Of a stretch of DNA of 64,000 nt, positions 32,480-41,203 are shown piece by piece (position 1 is the first letter of the stretch; the number at the start of each line of letters is the position of its first letter). The DNA comes from Streptomyces sp. NBC_00258. Lineage in GTDB: Bacteria > Actinomycetota > Actinomycetes > Streptomycetales > Streptomycetaceae. The DNA lies in the NCBI RefSeq assembly GCF_036182465.1, contig NZ_CP108081.1, positions 6,076,001 through 6,140,000 on the forward strand, written 5' to 3'. The translations under genes were made by a program, and so were the position numbers. Below the pieces are notes generated by a model. The model worked only from the letters and a program-made list of their open reading frames with translations, was not told the origin of the DNA and did no database searches.

Positions 32480-32731
32480 ATGGGGCGCGGCCGGGCAAAG
32501 GCCAAGCAGACGAAGGTCGCCCGCCAGCTGAAGTACAGCAGCGGCGGGACTGACCTCTCGCGTCTGGCCAATGAGCTGGGCGCTTCGACTTCGCAACAGC
32601 CGCCGAATGGCGAGCCGTTCGAGGACGACGACGAGGAAGACGACCCGTACTCCCAGTACGCGGATCTCTACAACGACGACGAGGACGAGGACGACGAGTC
32701 CGGTCCCACGTCTCAACGCCGCGGCGCTTGA
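32480..32731 (+). CDS. DUF3073 family protein
   Basis: An 83-residue protein with a strongly basic start 'MGRGRAKAKQTKVARQLKYSS' and a strongly acidic tail 'DDDEEDDPYSQYADLYNDDEDEDDE', the signature of the actinobacterial DUF3073 family. The split charge suggests a nucleic-acid- or ribosome-associated role, but no function is established. ATG 32480 is preceded by GAGGGGG; a longer upstream frame lacks the family's sequence. A rho-independent terminator follows. Confidence 0.88.
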   Translation: MGRGRAKAKQTKVARQLKYSSGGTDLSRLANELGASTSQQPPNGEPFEDDDEEDDPYSQYADLYNDDEDEDDESGPTSQRRGA

Positions 32732-32767
32732 CGCTCCAGCTGAGCTTGTCTTTCTAGCTGCGCTTCA

Positions 32768-32800
32768 CCCGGTCCGGAGAAGTCTGCCGGACCGGGTTTT
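32768..32800 (+). terminator. Terminator after the DUF3073 gene
   Basis: CCCGGTCCGG and CCGGACCGGG pair over 10 bp around a 9-base loop, followed by TTTT. Confidence 0.9.
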
Positions 32801-32838
32801 GCGCTGCTTCTTCGGCTGAGCGGTGCCTCTGAAGGGTG

Positions 32839-32915
32839 CGGGTTCGTCGTGGCCGGTACCGCCCACACGGCGGGGCCGCATATCGGCACGGCCCCGCGCC
32901 CTTTACTGGGCTGCC
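32839..32915 (+). repeat. Intergenic repeat B, full copy
   Basis: The stretch from CGGGTTCGTCGTGGCCGG through CGCCCACACGGCGGGGCC to CCCCGCGCCCTTTACTGGG parallels 42869-42945 block by block. The right end (CCCGCGCCC) is shared with repeat A. It lies between convergent genes. Confidence 0.65.
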
Positions 32916-32916
32916 G

Positions 32917-33987
32917 TCAACGGGGCGCGTAGTCGTTGATCAGGGCCGCGCCCGTCTCGTGTTCGCCCCGGTCTGTGATCTCGCCTGCCACCCAGGCCTC
33001 CACGCCTCGGTCGGCCAGTGTGGCGAGGGCCACATCCGTGGACTCCTCCGGGACGATCGCGATCATGCCGACGCCCATGTTGAGGGTCTTTTCCAGTTCC
33101 AGGCGGTCCACCTGGCCGGTGGTGCCCACGAGGTCGAAGACGGGGGCCGGGGTCCAGGTGGCGCGGTCCACGATCGCGTGGAGGCCGTCCGGGATCACCC
33201 GGGCCAGGTTGGCCGCGAGTCCGCCGCCCGTGATGTGCGAGAAGGCGTGCACGTCGGTCGTGCGGGTCAGGGCCAGACAGTCCAGCGAGTAGATCTTGGT
33301 GGGCTCCAGGAGCTCCTCGCCGAGCGTGCGGCCGAACTCCGCCACGTGCTGGTCGAGCTTCAGCTTCGCGCGGTCGAAGAGGACGTGCCGGACGAGTGAG
33401 TACCCGTTCGAGTGAAGGCCTGAGGCCGCCATGGCGATCACCGCGTCACCCGTACGGATGCGATCCGCGCCGAGCAGCCGGTCGGCCTCCACAACGCCCG
33501 TACCGGCGCCCGCGACATCGAAGTCGTCCGGACCGAGGAGGCCGGGGTGCTCGGCCGTCTCGCCGCCCACCAGGGCGCAGCCCGCGAGGACGCAGCCCTC
33601 GGCGATGCCCTTCACGATGGCCGCCACGCGCTCCGGGTGGACCTTGCCGACGCAGATGTAGTCGGTCATGAAGAGCGGCTCGGCGCCGCACACCACGATG
33701 TCGTCCATGACCATCGCGACCAGGTCGTGGCCGATGGTGTCGTACACGCCGAGCTGACGGGCGAGGTCGACCTTCGTGCCCACGCCGTCCGTGGCGGAGG
33801 CGAGCAGCGGGCGCTCGTACCGCTTGAGGGCGGAGGCGTCGAAGAGGCCGGCGAAGCCGCCGAGTCCGCCGAGGACCTCGGGGCGCTGCGTCTTCTTCAC
33901 CCACTCCTTCATGAGTTCGACGGCGCGGTCGCCCGCTTCGATGTCGACGCCCGCGGCTGCGTAGCTGGCACCAGTTGTCTCAGACAT
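32917..33987 (-). CDS. purM: Phosphoribosylformylglycinamidine cyclo-ligase
   Basis: A 356-residue AIR synthase, step five of purine synthesis. Family landmarks: 'YAAAGVDIEAGDRAVELMK' at the start, 'LLASATDGVGTKVDLA', 'MVMDDIVVCGAEPLFMTDYI', 'GGETAEHPGLL' and 'ASGLHSNGYSLVR', and 'HITGGGLAANLARV'. ATG 33987 is the conserved start; the open frame upstream is not conserved. It lies downstream of purF in the same direction with a 52-base gap, so the two are probably co-transcribed. Confidence 0.96.
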   Translation of the reverse strand: MSETTGASYAAAGVDIEAGDRAVELMKEWVKKTQRPEVLGGLGGFAGLFDASALKRYERPLLASATDGVGTKVDLARQLGVYDTIGHDLVAMVMDDIVVCGAEPLFMTDYICVGKVHPERVAAIVKGIAEGCVLAGCALVGGETAEHPGLLGPDDFDVAGAGTGVVEADRLLGADRIRTGDAVIAMAASGLHSNGYSLVRHVLFDRAKLKLDQHVAEFGRTLGEELLEPTKIYSLDCLALTRTTDVHAFSHITGGGLAANLARVIPDGLHAIVDRATWTPAPVFDLVGTTGQVDRLELEKTLNMGVGMIAIVPEESTDVALATLADRGVEAWVAGEITDRGEHETGAALINDYAPR

Positions 33988-34039
33988 GACGGTGAGAACT
34001 TTCGTGTCGTACTGCAGGTGAGCAGGTGTTTCGGGCTGT

Positions 34040-35566
34040 CTACGGGCGACGGATCGCGTCGGCCGCGGCCGTGGCGGCGGGCCCGGCGGCCAGCTCGGTC
34101 TCCAGGAGCTGCTTGCCGAGCAGCTCGGGGTCCGGAAGCGCCATCGGGTACTCGCCGTCGAAGCAGGCACGGCAGAGGTTCGGCTTGTCGATGGTCGTGG
34201 CCTCGATCATGCCGTCGATGGAGATGTACGAGAGGGAGTCGGCGCCCAGCGAGGTGCCGATCTCCTCGATCGTCATGCCGTTGGCGATCAGCTCGGCGCG
34301 GGTGGCGAAATCTATGCCGAAGAAGCAGGGCCACTTCACGGGGGGCGAGGAGATCCGGATGTGGACCTCCGCCGCGCCCGCCTCCCGGAGCATCCGGACC
34401 AGCGCGCGCTGGGTGTTGCCCCGCACGATCGAGTCGTCGACGACGACCAGGCGCTTGCCCTTGATGACTTCCTTGAGCGGATTCAGCTTCAGTCGGATGC
34501 CCAGTTGGCGGATGGTCTGTGAAGGCTGGATGAAGGTACGTCCCACGTACGCGTTCTTCACCAGACCGGCACCGAACGGGATGCCGGACGCCTCCGCGTA
34601 ACCGATCGCCGCGGGCGTGCCCGACTCCGGAGTCGCTATGACCAGATCGGCCTCTGCGGGGGCTTCCTTGGCGAGACGGCGGCCCATCTCGACACGGGAG
34701 AGATACACGTTCCGGCCGGCGATGTCCGTGTCCGGACGGGCCAGATACACGTACTCGAAGACACAGCCCTTGGGCTTCGCTTCCGCGAATCGGGACGTCC
34801 GCAGGCCGTTCTCGTCGATGGCGACGAACTCGCCCGGCTCGATCTCGCGGACGTAGGCGGCGCCGCAGATGTCGAGGGCGGCGGACTCGGAGGCGACGAC
34901 CCAGCCACGCTCCAGGCGGCCGAGGACCAGCGGGCGGATGCCCTGCGGGTCACGGGCCGCGTACAGCGTGTGCTCGTCCATGAAGACGAGCGAGAAGGCG
35001 CCCTTGACCTGCGGGAGGACCTTGCCTGAGGCCTCTTCGATGGTCAGCGGCTTGCCGTCGTCGTCGACCTGGGCGGCCAGCAGGGCCGTGAGCAGGTCCG
35101 TGTCGTTGGTCGCCGCCACACGCGGGGTGCGGCCCTCCTGCTTGGGCAGGTCGGCGACCATCTCGGCGAGCTCGGCCGTGTTGACCAGGTTGCCGTTGTG
35201 GCCGAGCGCGATGGAGCCGTGCGCGGTGGCACGGAAGGTGGGCTGGGCGTTCTCCCAGGTGGACGCGCCGGTGGTCGAGTAGCGGGCGTGACCGACCGCG
35301 ATATGACCTAGGAGCGAACCGAGGGACGCCTCGTCGAAGACCTGGGAGACGAGCCCCATGTCCTTGAAGACAAGGATCTGGGAGCCGTTGCTGACCGCGA
35401 TTCCCGCGGATTCCTGGCCTCGATGCTGGAGGGCGTAGAGCCCGAAGTAAGTGAGCTTGGCGACCTCTTCACCGGGAGCCCAGACTCCGAAGACGCCGCA
35501 AGCGTCCTGGGGTCCTTTCTCGCCGGGGAGCAGATCATGACTGAGTCGACCGTCACCACGTGGCAC
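34040..35566 (-). CDS. purF: Amidophosphoribosyltransferase
   Basis: A 508-residue glutamine-PRPP amidotransferase, the first committed purine step. The N-terminal nucleophile Cys23 lies in 'GPQDACGVFGVWAPG', preceded by a propeptide that must be removed. The glutaminase region includes 'LQHRGQESAGIAVSNG' and 'GHNGNLVN'; the PRPP site is 'LVVVDDSIVRGNTQRALV'. The C-terminal 'CRACFDGEYP' Cys pair fits the [4Fe-4S]-containing Bacillus-type enzyme. GTG 35566 leaves the conserved propeptide. It precedes purM. Confidence 0.96.
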   Translation of the reverse strand: MPRGDGRLSHDLLPGEKGPQDACGVFGVWAPGEEVAKLTYFGLYALQHRGQESAGIAVSNGSQILVFKDMGLVSQVFDEASLGSLLGHIAVGHARYSTTGASTWENAQPTFRATAHGSIALGHNGNLVNTAELAEMVADLPKQEGRTPRVAATNDTDLLTALLAAQVDDDGKPLTIEEASGKVLPQVKGAFSLVFMDEHTLYAARDPQGIRPLVLGRLERGWVVASESAALDICGAAYVREIEPGEFVAIDENGLRTSRFAEAKPKGCVFEYVYLARPDTDIAGRNVYLSRVEMGRRLAKEAPAEADLVIATPESGTPAAIGYAEASGIPFGAGLVKNAYVGRTFIQPSQTIRQLGIRLKLNPLKEVIKGKRLVVVDDSIVRGNTQRALVRMLREAGAAEVHIRISSPPVKWPCFFGIDFATRAELIANGMTIEEIGTSLGADSLSYISIDGMIEATTIDKPNLCRACFDGEYPMALPDPELLGKQLLETELAAGPAATAAADAIRRP

Positions 35567-35628
35567 GCCACCGAGTGTAGGCGAGATCGACCACTGGTCC
35601 GAATTGGGGATCCAGCGGCCCTAATGGA

Positions 35629-36489
35629 TCACTTGGCGGCGACCGCTTCGACGCCCTGGCCGTTTTCGCTGGTCAGCGTGAGCGTGCTGCCCTTCAGCTG
35701 GTATTTCACGGTGCCGCCGAAGAGCTTCAGGAGCGTCTTCTCGGTGTCCATGAGTGAGGCGGAGCACATCTTCCGGGTGGTGCCCGGCGCGCCCAGAGTG
35801 ATAGTGCCGTCGCCGACCGTCGCCTTCGCGGTCACCTTGTTGCAGCCGAGCTGACCGCCGACCGTGCCGTCCTTGTCGAAGGTGAGGTGGACCTTGCCCT
35901 CGGCCTCGGAGGCCAGGGCCACGCCCGATTCGCCCTTCACGGCACCCTTCGTCATCGTGGTGACGTTCCACTTGGTGCCGTAGAGCTCGGCGGGCTTCTC
36001 GGCGGTGAGTTTCACGGTGTACCCGTTCTCCGTGGTGAGCGTCAGCCTGTCGTCGTTGACCTCGGCCTTGAGCGTGCTGCCGGAGATCATGCCGCCGAGC
36101 CGGGACTCGAAGCCCATCGTCCCGCCGGCGGTGCAGGCCATCTCGGTCTTGAAGGTGTCGTCGCCGATCCTGATCGTGTCGCCCTCGATGTCGGCGGAGG
36201 CCCCGAAGTGGTTGCAGCCGTAGTTGCCGCCCACCTTGCCGTCCTTGCCGAACTCGATGTGGGCGCCGGCCGGGGCGTCCTGCGTCTTGCCGTCGACCGT
36301 CACACTCTCGACGTTCCACTGCTTTCCGGTGATCCCGGTGGCCTGGCGGGTACCGACGGAACCGGAACCGGAATCGTCGCTGCCGCTTTCCGTTCCGCAG
36401 GCGGCGGTGGCGAGGAGTCCGGTGACGGCCAGGGCGCTGAGGCCGACCCGCGGGTTGAGGGCGCTGAGGTTGAGACGCTGCGTGTGCAT
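35629..36489 (-). CDS. Lipoprotein with two META domains
   Basis: A 286-residue exported protein with a signal peptide ending in the lipobox 'LLATAACG', so it is lipid-anchored. Two META-type repeats follow (about residues 55-165 and 175-286), each with the fingerprint 'GGxxGCN': 'VGGNYGCNHFGAS' and 'VGGQLGCNKVTAK', and each with a later Cys ('EMACTAGG', 'KMCSASL') that probably forms a disulfide. META domains occur in HslJ-type heat-shock and motility proteins; the role here is unknown. ATG 36489 starts the signal peptide. Confidence 0.87.
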   Translation of the reverse strand: MHTQRLNLSALNPRVGLSALAVTGLLATAACGTESGSDDSGSGSVGTRQATGITGKQWNVESVTVDGKTQDAPAGAHIEFGKDGKVGGNYGCNHFGASADIEGDTIRIGDDTFKTEMACTAGGTMGFESRLGGMISGSTLKAEVNDDRLTLTTENGYTVKLTAEKPAELYGTKWNVTTMTKGAVKGESGVALASEAEGKVHLTFDKDGTVGGQLGCNKVTAKATVGDGTITLGAPGTTRKMCSASLMDTEKTLLKLFGGTVKYQLKGSTLTLTSENGQGVEAVAAK

Positions 36490-36586
36490 GCCGCTTTGAC
36501 GGGACGGGTGGGGTGCTTGGTTCCCTCGCCGGGTAACGGCCGCGCAACGCCCGGCCCGTGGGCCGGCCGCCGGGTCGGTGCCGGGG

Positions 36587-37384
36587 TCAGCGCATGAGGG
36601 GAAGCAGTCCGCCCAGGTCGGCACGTTCGCCGCTGGCGCTGACCTTCGCTTCGTCGAGGGCCGCCTTCCACTCCAGGCGCCCGGTCGCGAGCCGGATCCA
36701 CGTCAGCGGATCGGTCTCGACGACGTTCGGCGGGGTGCCGCGGGTGTGGCGCGGGCCCTCCACGCACTGCACGACCGCGTACGGCGGTACGCGCACCTCG
36801 GTGGAGGCGCCGGGGGCCTTCGCGGCGAGCGCGTCGGCGAGGAGACGGGTGCAGGCGGCGAGGGCCTGGCGGTCGTACGAAACGTCGAGACCCGGGACGG
36901 CCGCGTTGAGGTCGTCGGTGTGGACGACCAGCTCCACCGTGCGGGTGACGAGATAGTCGGCGAGGGTCATGGAACCCGTGCGGGCGGCGAGCAGGCGAGC
37001 GCCGGGGGCCGCCGCCAGGTGCTCTGCGAGGCGCTGCTCCGTGTGGGCGTAGAGCGCGTCGAGGTCCGGGTTCGCCCGGGTCAGCTCGCGGGTGCCCTCG
37101 GCGATGTCGTCCGCCCTGGCGCCGGTCGCGAACGGCCAGTCCAGCAGGGTCAGTTCAGCCTTCGCCGGTTCGGCCCGCTCCAGACTCCGGCTGACGGTCT
37201 CAGCGGCCATCGTGACGTGCGCGGCCAGCTCCCGTACGGTCCAGTCCCCGAGCCGCGTCGGCCCGGCCAGCTGCTCGGGGGTCAGGCCGCGCACCGCCTC
37301 CCGTACGTTCCCGAACTGGGCGAGCACCGCCGCGCGGGTCTTCGCCGGGTCGTAGCTACGGGTGCGCTTCTTGGCCGGTGGCAT
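36587..37384 (-). CDS. Mycothiol-dependent maleylpyruvate isomerase-like (DinB-fold) protein
   Basis: A 265-residue protein of the MDMPI/DinB-like superfamily. The N-terminal four-helix region shows 'LGDWTVRELAAHVTMAAETVSRSLE' and 'ARTGSMTLADYLVTRTVELVVHTDDL', carrying the His, Glu and His residues that bind metal in the fold; the C-terminal part resembles the sterol-carrier-like domain often fused to it. Mycothiol is the actinobacterial thiol, consistent with the host. Substrate unknown. It begins 10 bases after the M23 peptidase stop, probably in the same transcript. Confidence 0.82.
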   Translation of the reverse strand: MPPAKKRTRSYDPAKTRAAVLAQFGNVREAVRGLTPEQLAGPTRLGDWTVRELAAHVTMAAETVSRSLERAEPAKAELTLLDWPFATGARADDIAEGTRELTRANPDLDALYAHTEQRLAEHLAAAPGARLLAARTGSMTLADYLVTRTVELVVHTDDLNAAVPGLDVSYDRQALAACTRLLADALAAKAPGASTEVRVPPYAVVQCVEGPRHTRGTPPNVVETDPLTWIRLATGRLEWKAALDEAKVSASGERADLGGLLPLMR

Positions 37385-37394
37385 GGCGGCGAGC

Positions 37395-38282
37395 CTATGC
37401 GCTCCGCTGGGAGGGGGGTACTTCGTCTGCGGATTCGTCGTGGCTGGTCGCGCCGTTCCCCGCGCCCCTTTGGGGCGCTGCTGTGAACGTTTCCTTGTTG
37501 GCCGGCACTCCGACTTCGCTCCAGGTGAAGGGGATTCCGCGGGCCGCGTCGAGGTCCGGGCTGTCCATCAGCTGGAAGTGCACGTGTGGCTCGGTGGAGT
37601 TGCCCGAGTTGCCGCAGCGGGCGATCTGCTGACCCGCGCGTACGCGGTCGCCCGGCTTGACCTTGAGCGAGCCCCGCCTCACGTGGGCGTACATCGCGTA
37701 CACCTCGTCGCCGAGGTTGAGGACGATGCGGTTGCCGGTGATCCACGGGGCGCCGCCGAGCCCCCTGACCGTCCCCTCGACGAGCAGCAAGTAGGCGATC
37801 GCCGGAAGGGAGTTGCGGCTGAGGTGATCGCGCATCCAGTCGGACGCGTGCACGACGGTGGCGTCGGCCACGGCGAACAGCGGTTCGTCGTAGGCGGGAA
37901 AGGCGCGGCTGCGGCGGACGATCGGCCAGAACTTCGCGAAGGCGGGACGGTGCCCTTCGGCGGGCTCCGCCACGATGTCGATCGCGTACGTCTGCCCGTA
38001 CGCGTGCGTGCCGTGGCTCGGCACCTTCGTGGCCGGGCTGTTCATGGCGGACCAACGGCCCCTGACCGGCGGCTCCACCTCGACCGGCGGATGGTCGAGG
38101 ACCTCCCGCCGGGGCCCGGTCCGGCTCACGAACATCCAGAGCGGAAAGGCCACCAGCAGCGGCAGGAGTGCCCACCCCCAACCGAACGGATAGCCCGGCA
38201 GAAAGACGTCCCACAGGACCAGGGCGAAGCCGGTCGGCAGGAGTACCCGGTACAGAATCATCACGATCTTGCGGACGGACAT
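37395..38282 (-). CDS. Membrane-anchored M23-type peptidase
   Basis: A 295-residue protein with two N-terminal hydrophobic helices (residues about 8-55), then a LytM-like domain. The zinc residues appear as 'PSHGTHAYGQTYAIDIV' and 'NSTEPHVHFQLM'. It lacks the coiled coil of other M23 lytic enzymes and may act on murein or as an activator. The last 25 residues ('APQRGAGNGATSHDE...') are encoded by intergenic repeat A (37441-37480) and are probably not part of the ancestral protein. It lies 37 bases after an ArsR-like regulator gene in the same direction and is likely controlled by it. Confidence 0.8.
   Translation of the reverse strand: MSVRKIVMILYRVLLPTGFALVLWDVFLPGYPFGWGWALLPLLVAFPLWMFVSRTGPRREVLDHPPVEVEPPVRGRWSAMNSPATKVPSHGTHAYGQTYAIDIVAEPAEGHRPAFAKFWPIVRRSRAFPAYDEPLFAVADATVVHASDWMRDHLSRNSLPAIAYLLLVEGTVRGLGGAPWITGNRIVLNLGDEVYAMYAHVRRGSLKVKPGDRVRAGQQIARCGNSGNSTEPHVHFQLMDSPDLDAARGIPFTWSEVGVPANKETFTAAPQRGAGNGATSHDESADEVPPSQRSA
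37441..37480 (+). repeat. Intergenic repeat A inside the 3' end of the M23 gene
   Basis: TGGCTGGTCGCGCCGTTCCC and the following CGCGCCCCTTTGGGGCGC match repeat A at 50035-50060. It overlaps the coding end of the M23 peptidase. Confidence 0.7.
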
Positions 38283-38319
38283 GGTTCCCCCAGGGCTGAA
38301 GGCCGGAAGTCGTCGGGGC

Positions 38320-38814
38320 CTAGACCGGCTGAGCGGTGGTCAGCGCCACGAGAAGCGGGACCACACGGCTTCCCGGGATCTCGTAGCGGCCACGCCCCGC
38401 CTGTCGTAGCCAGCCCGCGGCGGTCAACTGCCGCAGGTGGTGGTAGATCTGGCCGCTCGTCCCCACGTCGTCGAGCCCGGCGAGTTCGGTGGCCGTGCGC
38501 CGGCCGCCGACGATCTCGCTCAGCAGCCGCAGCCGCATGGGGTGCCCTAGCGCGGCGAACACCTCGGCCAGCTCGCTCCAGTCGGCGTCGAGCAGCTGGT
38601 CGGTGGCCATGCCGTACTGCCACTCGTACCGCTCCTCGGTCGGCAGCCGCACCGAACCCGTGAACAGCACACCGCCGCCCTCGACGTCGGCCAGCTGCGC
38701 CTTGAGCCCTTCGAGGGCCCAGAAGTCGCCGTCGCCCGCACGCGGAACAGGCTCACTGCTCTCCAGGGCGTCGAGACGCCGCTCCAGCTCCGCGACGCGC
38801 TGCTCCAGATCCAT
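38320..38814 (-). CDS. ArsR-like winged-helix regulator with N-terminal coiled coil
   Basis: A 164-residue protein. Residues 1-20 are a short coiled coil ('LEQRVAELERRLDALESS'); a non-conserved region follows; residues about 80-150 form an ArsR-type winged helix ('VFAALGHPMRLRLLSEIVGG', 'TSGQIYHHLRQLTAAGWLRQAGRGRYEI'). No metal-binding Cys pairs are present, so it is not a metal sensor. A perfect 14-bp palindrome lies 10 bases above its ATG. It heads a transcript with the M23 peptidase and the isomerase-like gene. Confidence 0.85.
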   Translation of the reverse strand: MDLEQRVAELERRLDALESSEPVPRAGDGDFWALEGLKAQLADVEGGGVLFTGSVRLPTEERYEWQYGMATDQLLDADWSELAEVFAALGHPMRLRLLSEIVGGRRTATELAGLDDVGTSGQIYHHLRQLTAAGWLRQAGRGRYEIPGSRVVPLLVALTTAQPV

Positions 38815-38824
38815 GAGAAGAGAT

Positions 38825-38838
38825 TACGTAATTACGTA
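38825..38838. promoter_or_regulatory. Operator candidate for the ArsR-like regulator
   Basis: TACGTAATTACGTA is a perfect 14-base palindrome, strikingly AT-rich here, 10 bases above the regulator's start codon. It would overlap the transcription start or ribosome-binding region, as for an autorepressor. Confidence 0.7.
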
Positions 38839-38889
38839 GGAACGGTCAATGGGTGCGACATGCCGTTCGAGGCCGGACCCGGACACACC

Positions 38890-38922
38890 GAAGGCCCCGC
38901 CCGGAATCCGGACGGGGCCTTC
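38890..38922 (-). terminator. purSQL terminator
   Basis: GAAGGCCCCGCCCGG and CCGGACGGGGCCTTC pair with one mismatch around AAT, 22 bases past the purL stop on the minus strand. Confidence 0.88.
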
Positions 38923-38944
38923 GACTGGGTACCTCTGTGGGGCT

Positions 38945-41203
38945 CTACGCCAGCAGCGCCGGGATCGTTCCCTCGTGGGCCGTGCGCAGCTCGGTCAGGG
39001 GGAGGGTGAACTCGCCCTGGACCTCGACCTCGTCGCCGTCCACCACACCGATGCGGGTGACGGGCAGGCCGCGCGCCCCGCACATGTCGTTGAAGCGGAG
39101 CTCCTCGGAGCGCGGGATCGCGACGATCGCGCGGCCCGCGGACTCGGAGAAGAGGAAGGTGAACGCGTCGAGCCCGTCCGGTACGACGAGACGCGCGCCC
39201 TTGCCGCCGAGCAGGGCCGACTCGACCACGGCCTGGATCAGACCGCCGTCGGACAGGTCGTGCGCGGCGTCGATCATGCCGTCGCGGGAGGCGGAGATCA
39301 GGATCTCGGCGAGGAGGCGTTCGCGCTCCAGGTCGACCTGCGGGGGCAGTCCGCCGAGGTGGTCGTGGACCACCTGCGACCAGGCCGAACCGCCGAACTC
39401 CTCGCGGGTGTCGCCGAGGAGGTAGAGAAGCTGGCCCTCTTCCCGGAAGGCGACCGGGGTGCGGCGGGCGACATCGTCGATGACACCCAGCACGGCCACG
39501 ACCGGCGTCGGGTGGATCGCCACCTCGCCCGTCTGGTTGTAGAGCGAGACGTTGCCACCGGTCACCGGCGTGCCCAACTGCTGGCAGGCGTCTGCCAGTC
39601 CGCGGATGGCCTCCGCGAACTGCCACATGACGGCCGGGTCCTCGGGCGAACCGAAGTTCAGGCAGTCGGAGACGGCGAGCGGCTTGGCACCGGTCGTCGC
39701 GACGTTCCGGTACGCCTCGGCCAGGGCCAACTGGGCGCCGTGGTACGGGTCCAGCTTGGTGTAGCGGCCGTTGCCGTCCGTGGCGATCGCGACGCCGAGG
39801 CCGGACTCCTCGTCGATGCGGATCATGCCCGAGTCCTCGGGCTGGGCCAGCACGGTGTTGCCCTGCACGAAGTGGTCGTACTGGCTGGTGATCCAGGACT
39901 TGGAGGCCTGGTTCGGGGAGGAGACCAGCTGGAGGACCTGGTCCTTCAGCTCCTCCGAAGTGGCGGGCCTGGCCAGCTTGTTGGCGTCGTCCGCCTGGAG
40001 GGCGTCCTGCCACTCCGGGCGGGCGTACGGGCGCTCGTAGACCGGGCCGTCGTGCGCGACCGTGCGCGGGTCGACGTCGACGATCTTGCCGCCGTGCCAG
40101 TAGATCTCCAGGCGGTCGCCGTCGGTGACCTCACCGATCACCGTGGCGATGACGTCCCACTTGTCGCAGATCTCCAGGAACCGGTCGACCTTCTCCGGCT
40201 CGACGACCGCGCACATGCGCTCCTGCGACTCGCTCATGAGGATTTCCTCGGGCGAGAGCGTGGAGTCGCGCAGCGGTACGTCGTCCAGGGTGACGCGCAT
40301 GCCGCCGGAGCCGTTGGACGCCAACTCGCTGGTGGCGCAGGACAGTCCGGCCGCGCCGAGGTCCTGGATGCCGACGACCAGCTTCTCGGCGAAGGCCTCC
40401 AGGGTGCACTCGATGAGGAGCTTCTCCTGGAAGGGGTCGCCGACCTGGACGGCGGGACGCTTCGACGGCTTGGCGTCGTCGAAGGTCTCGGAAGCGAGGA
40501 TCGACGCGCCGCCGATGCCGTCACCGCCCGTGCGGGCCCCGTACAGGATGACCTTGTTGCCGGAGCCGGACGCCTTCGCGAGGTGGATGTCCTCGTGCCG
40601 CATGACGCCGATGGCACCGGCGTTGACCAGCGGGTTGCCCTGGTAGCAGGCGTCGAAGACGACCTCGCCGCCGATGTTCGGCAGGCCCAGGCAGTTGCCG
40701 TAGCCGCCGATGCCGGCGACGACGCCCGGCAGTACGCGCTTGGTGTCGGGGTGGTCGGCCGCACCGAACCGCAGCGGGTCGACGACCGCGACCGGGCGGG
40801 CGCCCATCGCGATGATGTCGCGCACGATGCCGCCGACGCCGGTGGCCGCGCCCTGATAGGGCTCGACGTACGACGGGTGATTGTGCGACTCGACCTTGAA
40901 GGTGACGGCGTAGCCCTGGCCGACGTCGACGACGCCCGCGTTCTCGCCGATTCCCACGAGGAGGGCGTCGGACTGGGGGGCCTTCTCGCCGAACTGGCGC
41001 AGGTGCACCTTGGAGGACTTGTACGAGCAGTGCTCGGACCACATGACGGAGTACATGGCGAGCTCGGCACCGGTGGGCCGGCGGCCGAGGATCTCGACGA
41101 CGCGCTCGTACTCGTCCTTCTTCAGGCCCAGTTCGGCCCAGGGCAGCTCGACGTCGGGGGTCTCGGCCGCGTGCTCGACCGTGTCCAGAGGCGTCCGGCT
41201 CAT
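38945..41203 (-). CDS. purL: Phosphoribosylformylglycinamidine synthase, large subunit
   Basis: A 752-residue small-type PurL, which needs PurQ and PurS. Landmarks: 'YSVMWSEHCSYKSSKVHLRQF' at the start, 'ESHNHPSYVEPYQGAATGVGGIVRDI', 'MRHEDIHLAKASG', 'IQDLGAAGLSCATSE' and the C-terminal 'AAHDLSDGGLIQAV'. Its start overlaps the purQ stop by four bases. Last gene of purS-purQ-purL; a terminator follows. Confidence 0.97.
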   Translation of the reverse strand: MSRTPLDTVEHAAETPDVELPWAELGLKKDEYERVVEILGRRPTGAELAMYSVMWSEHCSYKSSKVHLRQFGEKAPQSDALLVGIGENAGVVDVGQGYAVTFKVESHNHPSYVEPYQGAATGVGGIVRDIIAMGARPVAVVDPLRFGAADHPDTKRVLPGVVAGIGGYGNCLGLPNIGGEVVFDACYQGNPLVNAGAIGVMRHEDIHLAKASGSGNKVILYGARTGGDGIGGASILASETFDDAKPSKRPAVQVGDPFQEKLLIECTLEAFAEKLVVGIQDLGAAGLSCATSELASNGSGGMRVTLDDVPLRDSTLSPEEILMSESQERMCAVVEPEKVDRFLEICDKWDVIATVIGEVTDGDRLEIYWHGGKIVDVDPRTVAHDGPVYERPYARPEWQDALQADDANKLARPATSEELKDQVLQLVSSPNQASKSWITSQYDHFVQGNTVLAQPEDSGMIRIDEESGLGVAIATDGNGRYTKLDPYHGAQLALAEAYRNVATTGAKPLAVSDCLNFGSPEDPAVMWQFAEAIRGLADACQQLGTPVTGGNVSLYNQTGEVAIHPTPVVAVLGVIDDVARRTPVAFREEGQLLYLLGDTREEFGGSAWSQVVHDHLGGLPPQVDLERERLLAEILISASRDGMIDAAHDLSDGGLIQAVVESALLGGKGARLVVPDGLDAFTFLFSESAGRAIVAIPRSEELRFNDMCGARGLPVTRIGVVDGDEVEVQGEFTLPLTELRTAHEGTIPALLA

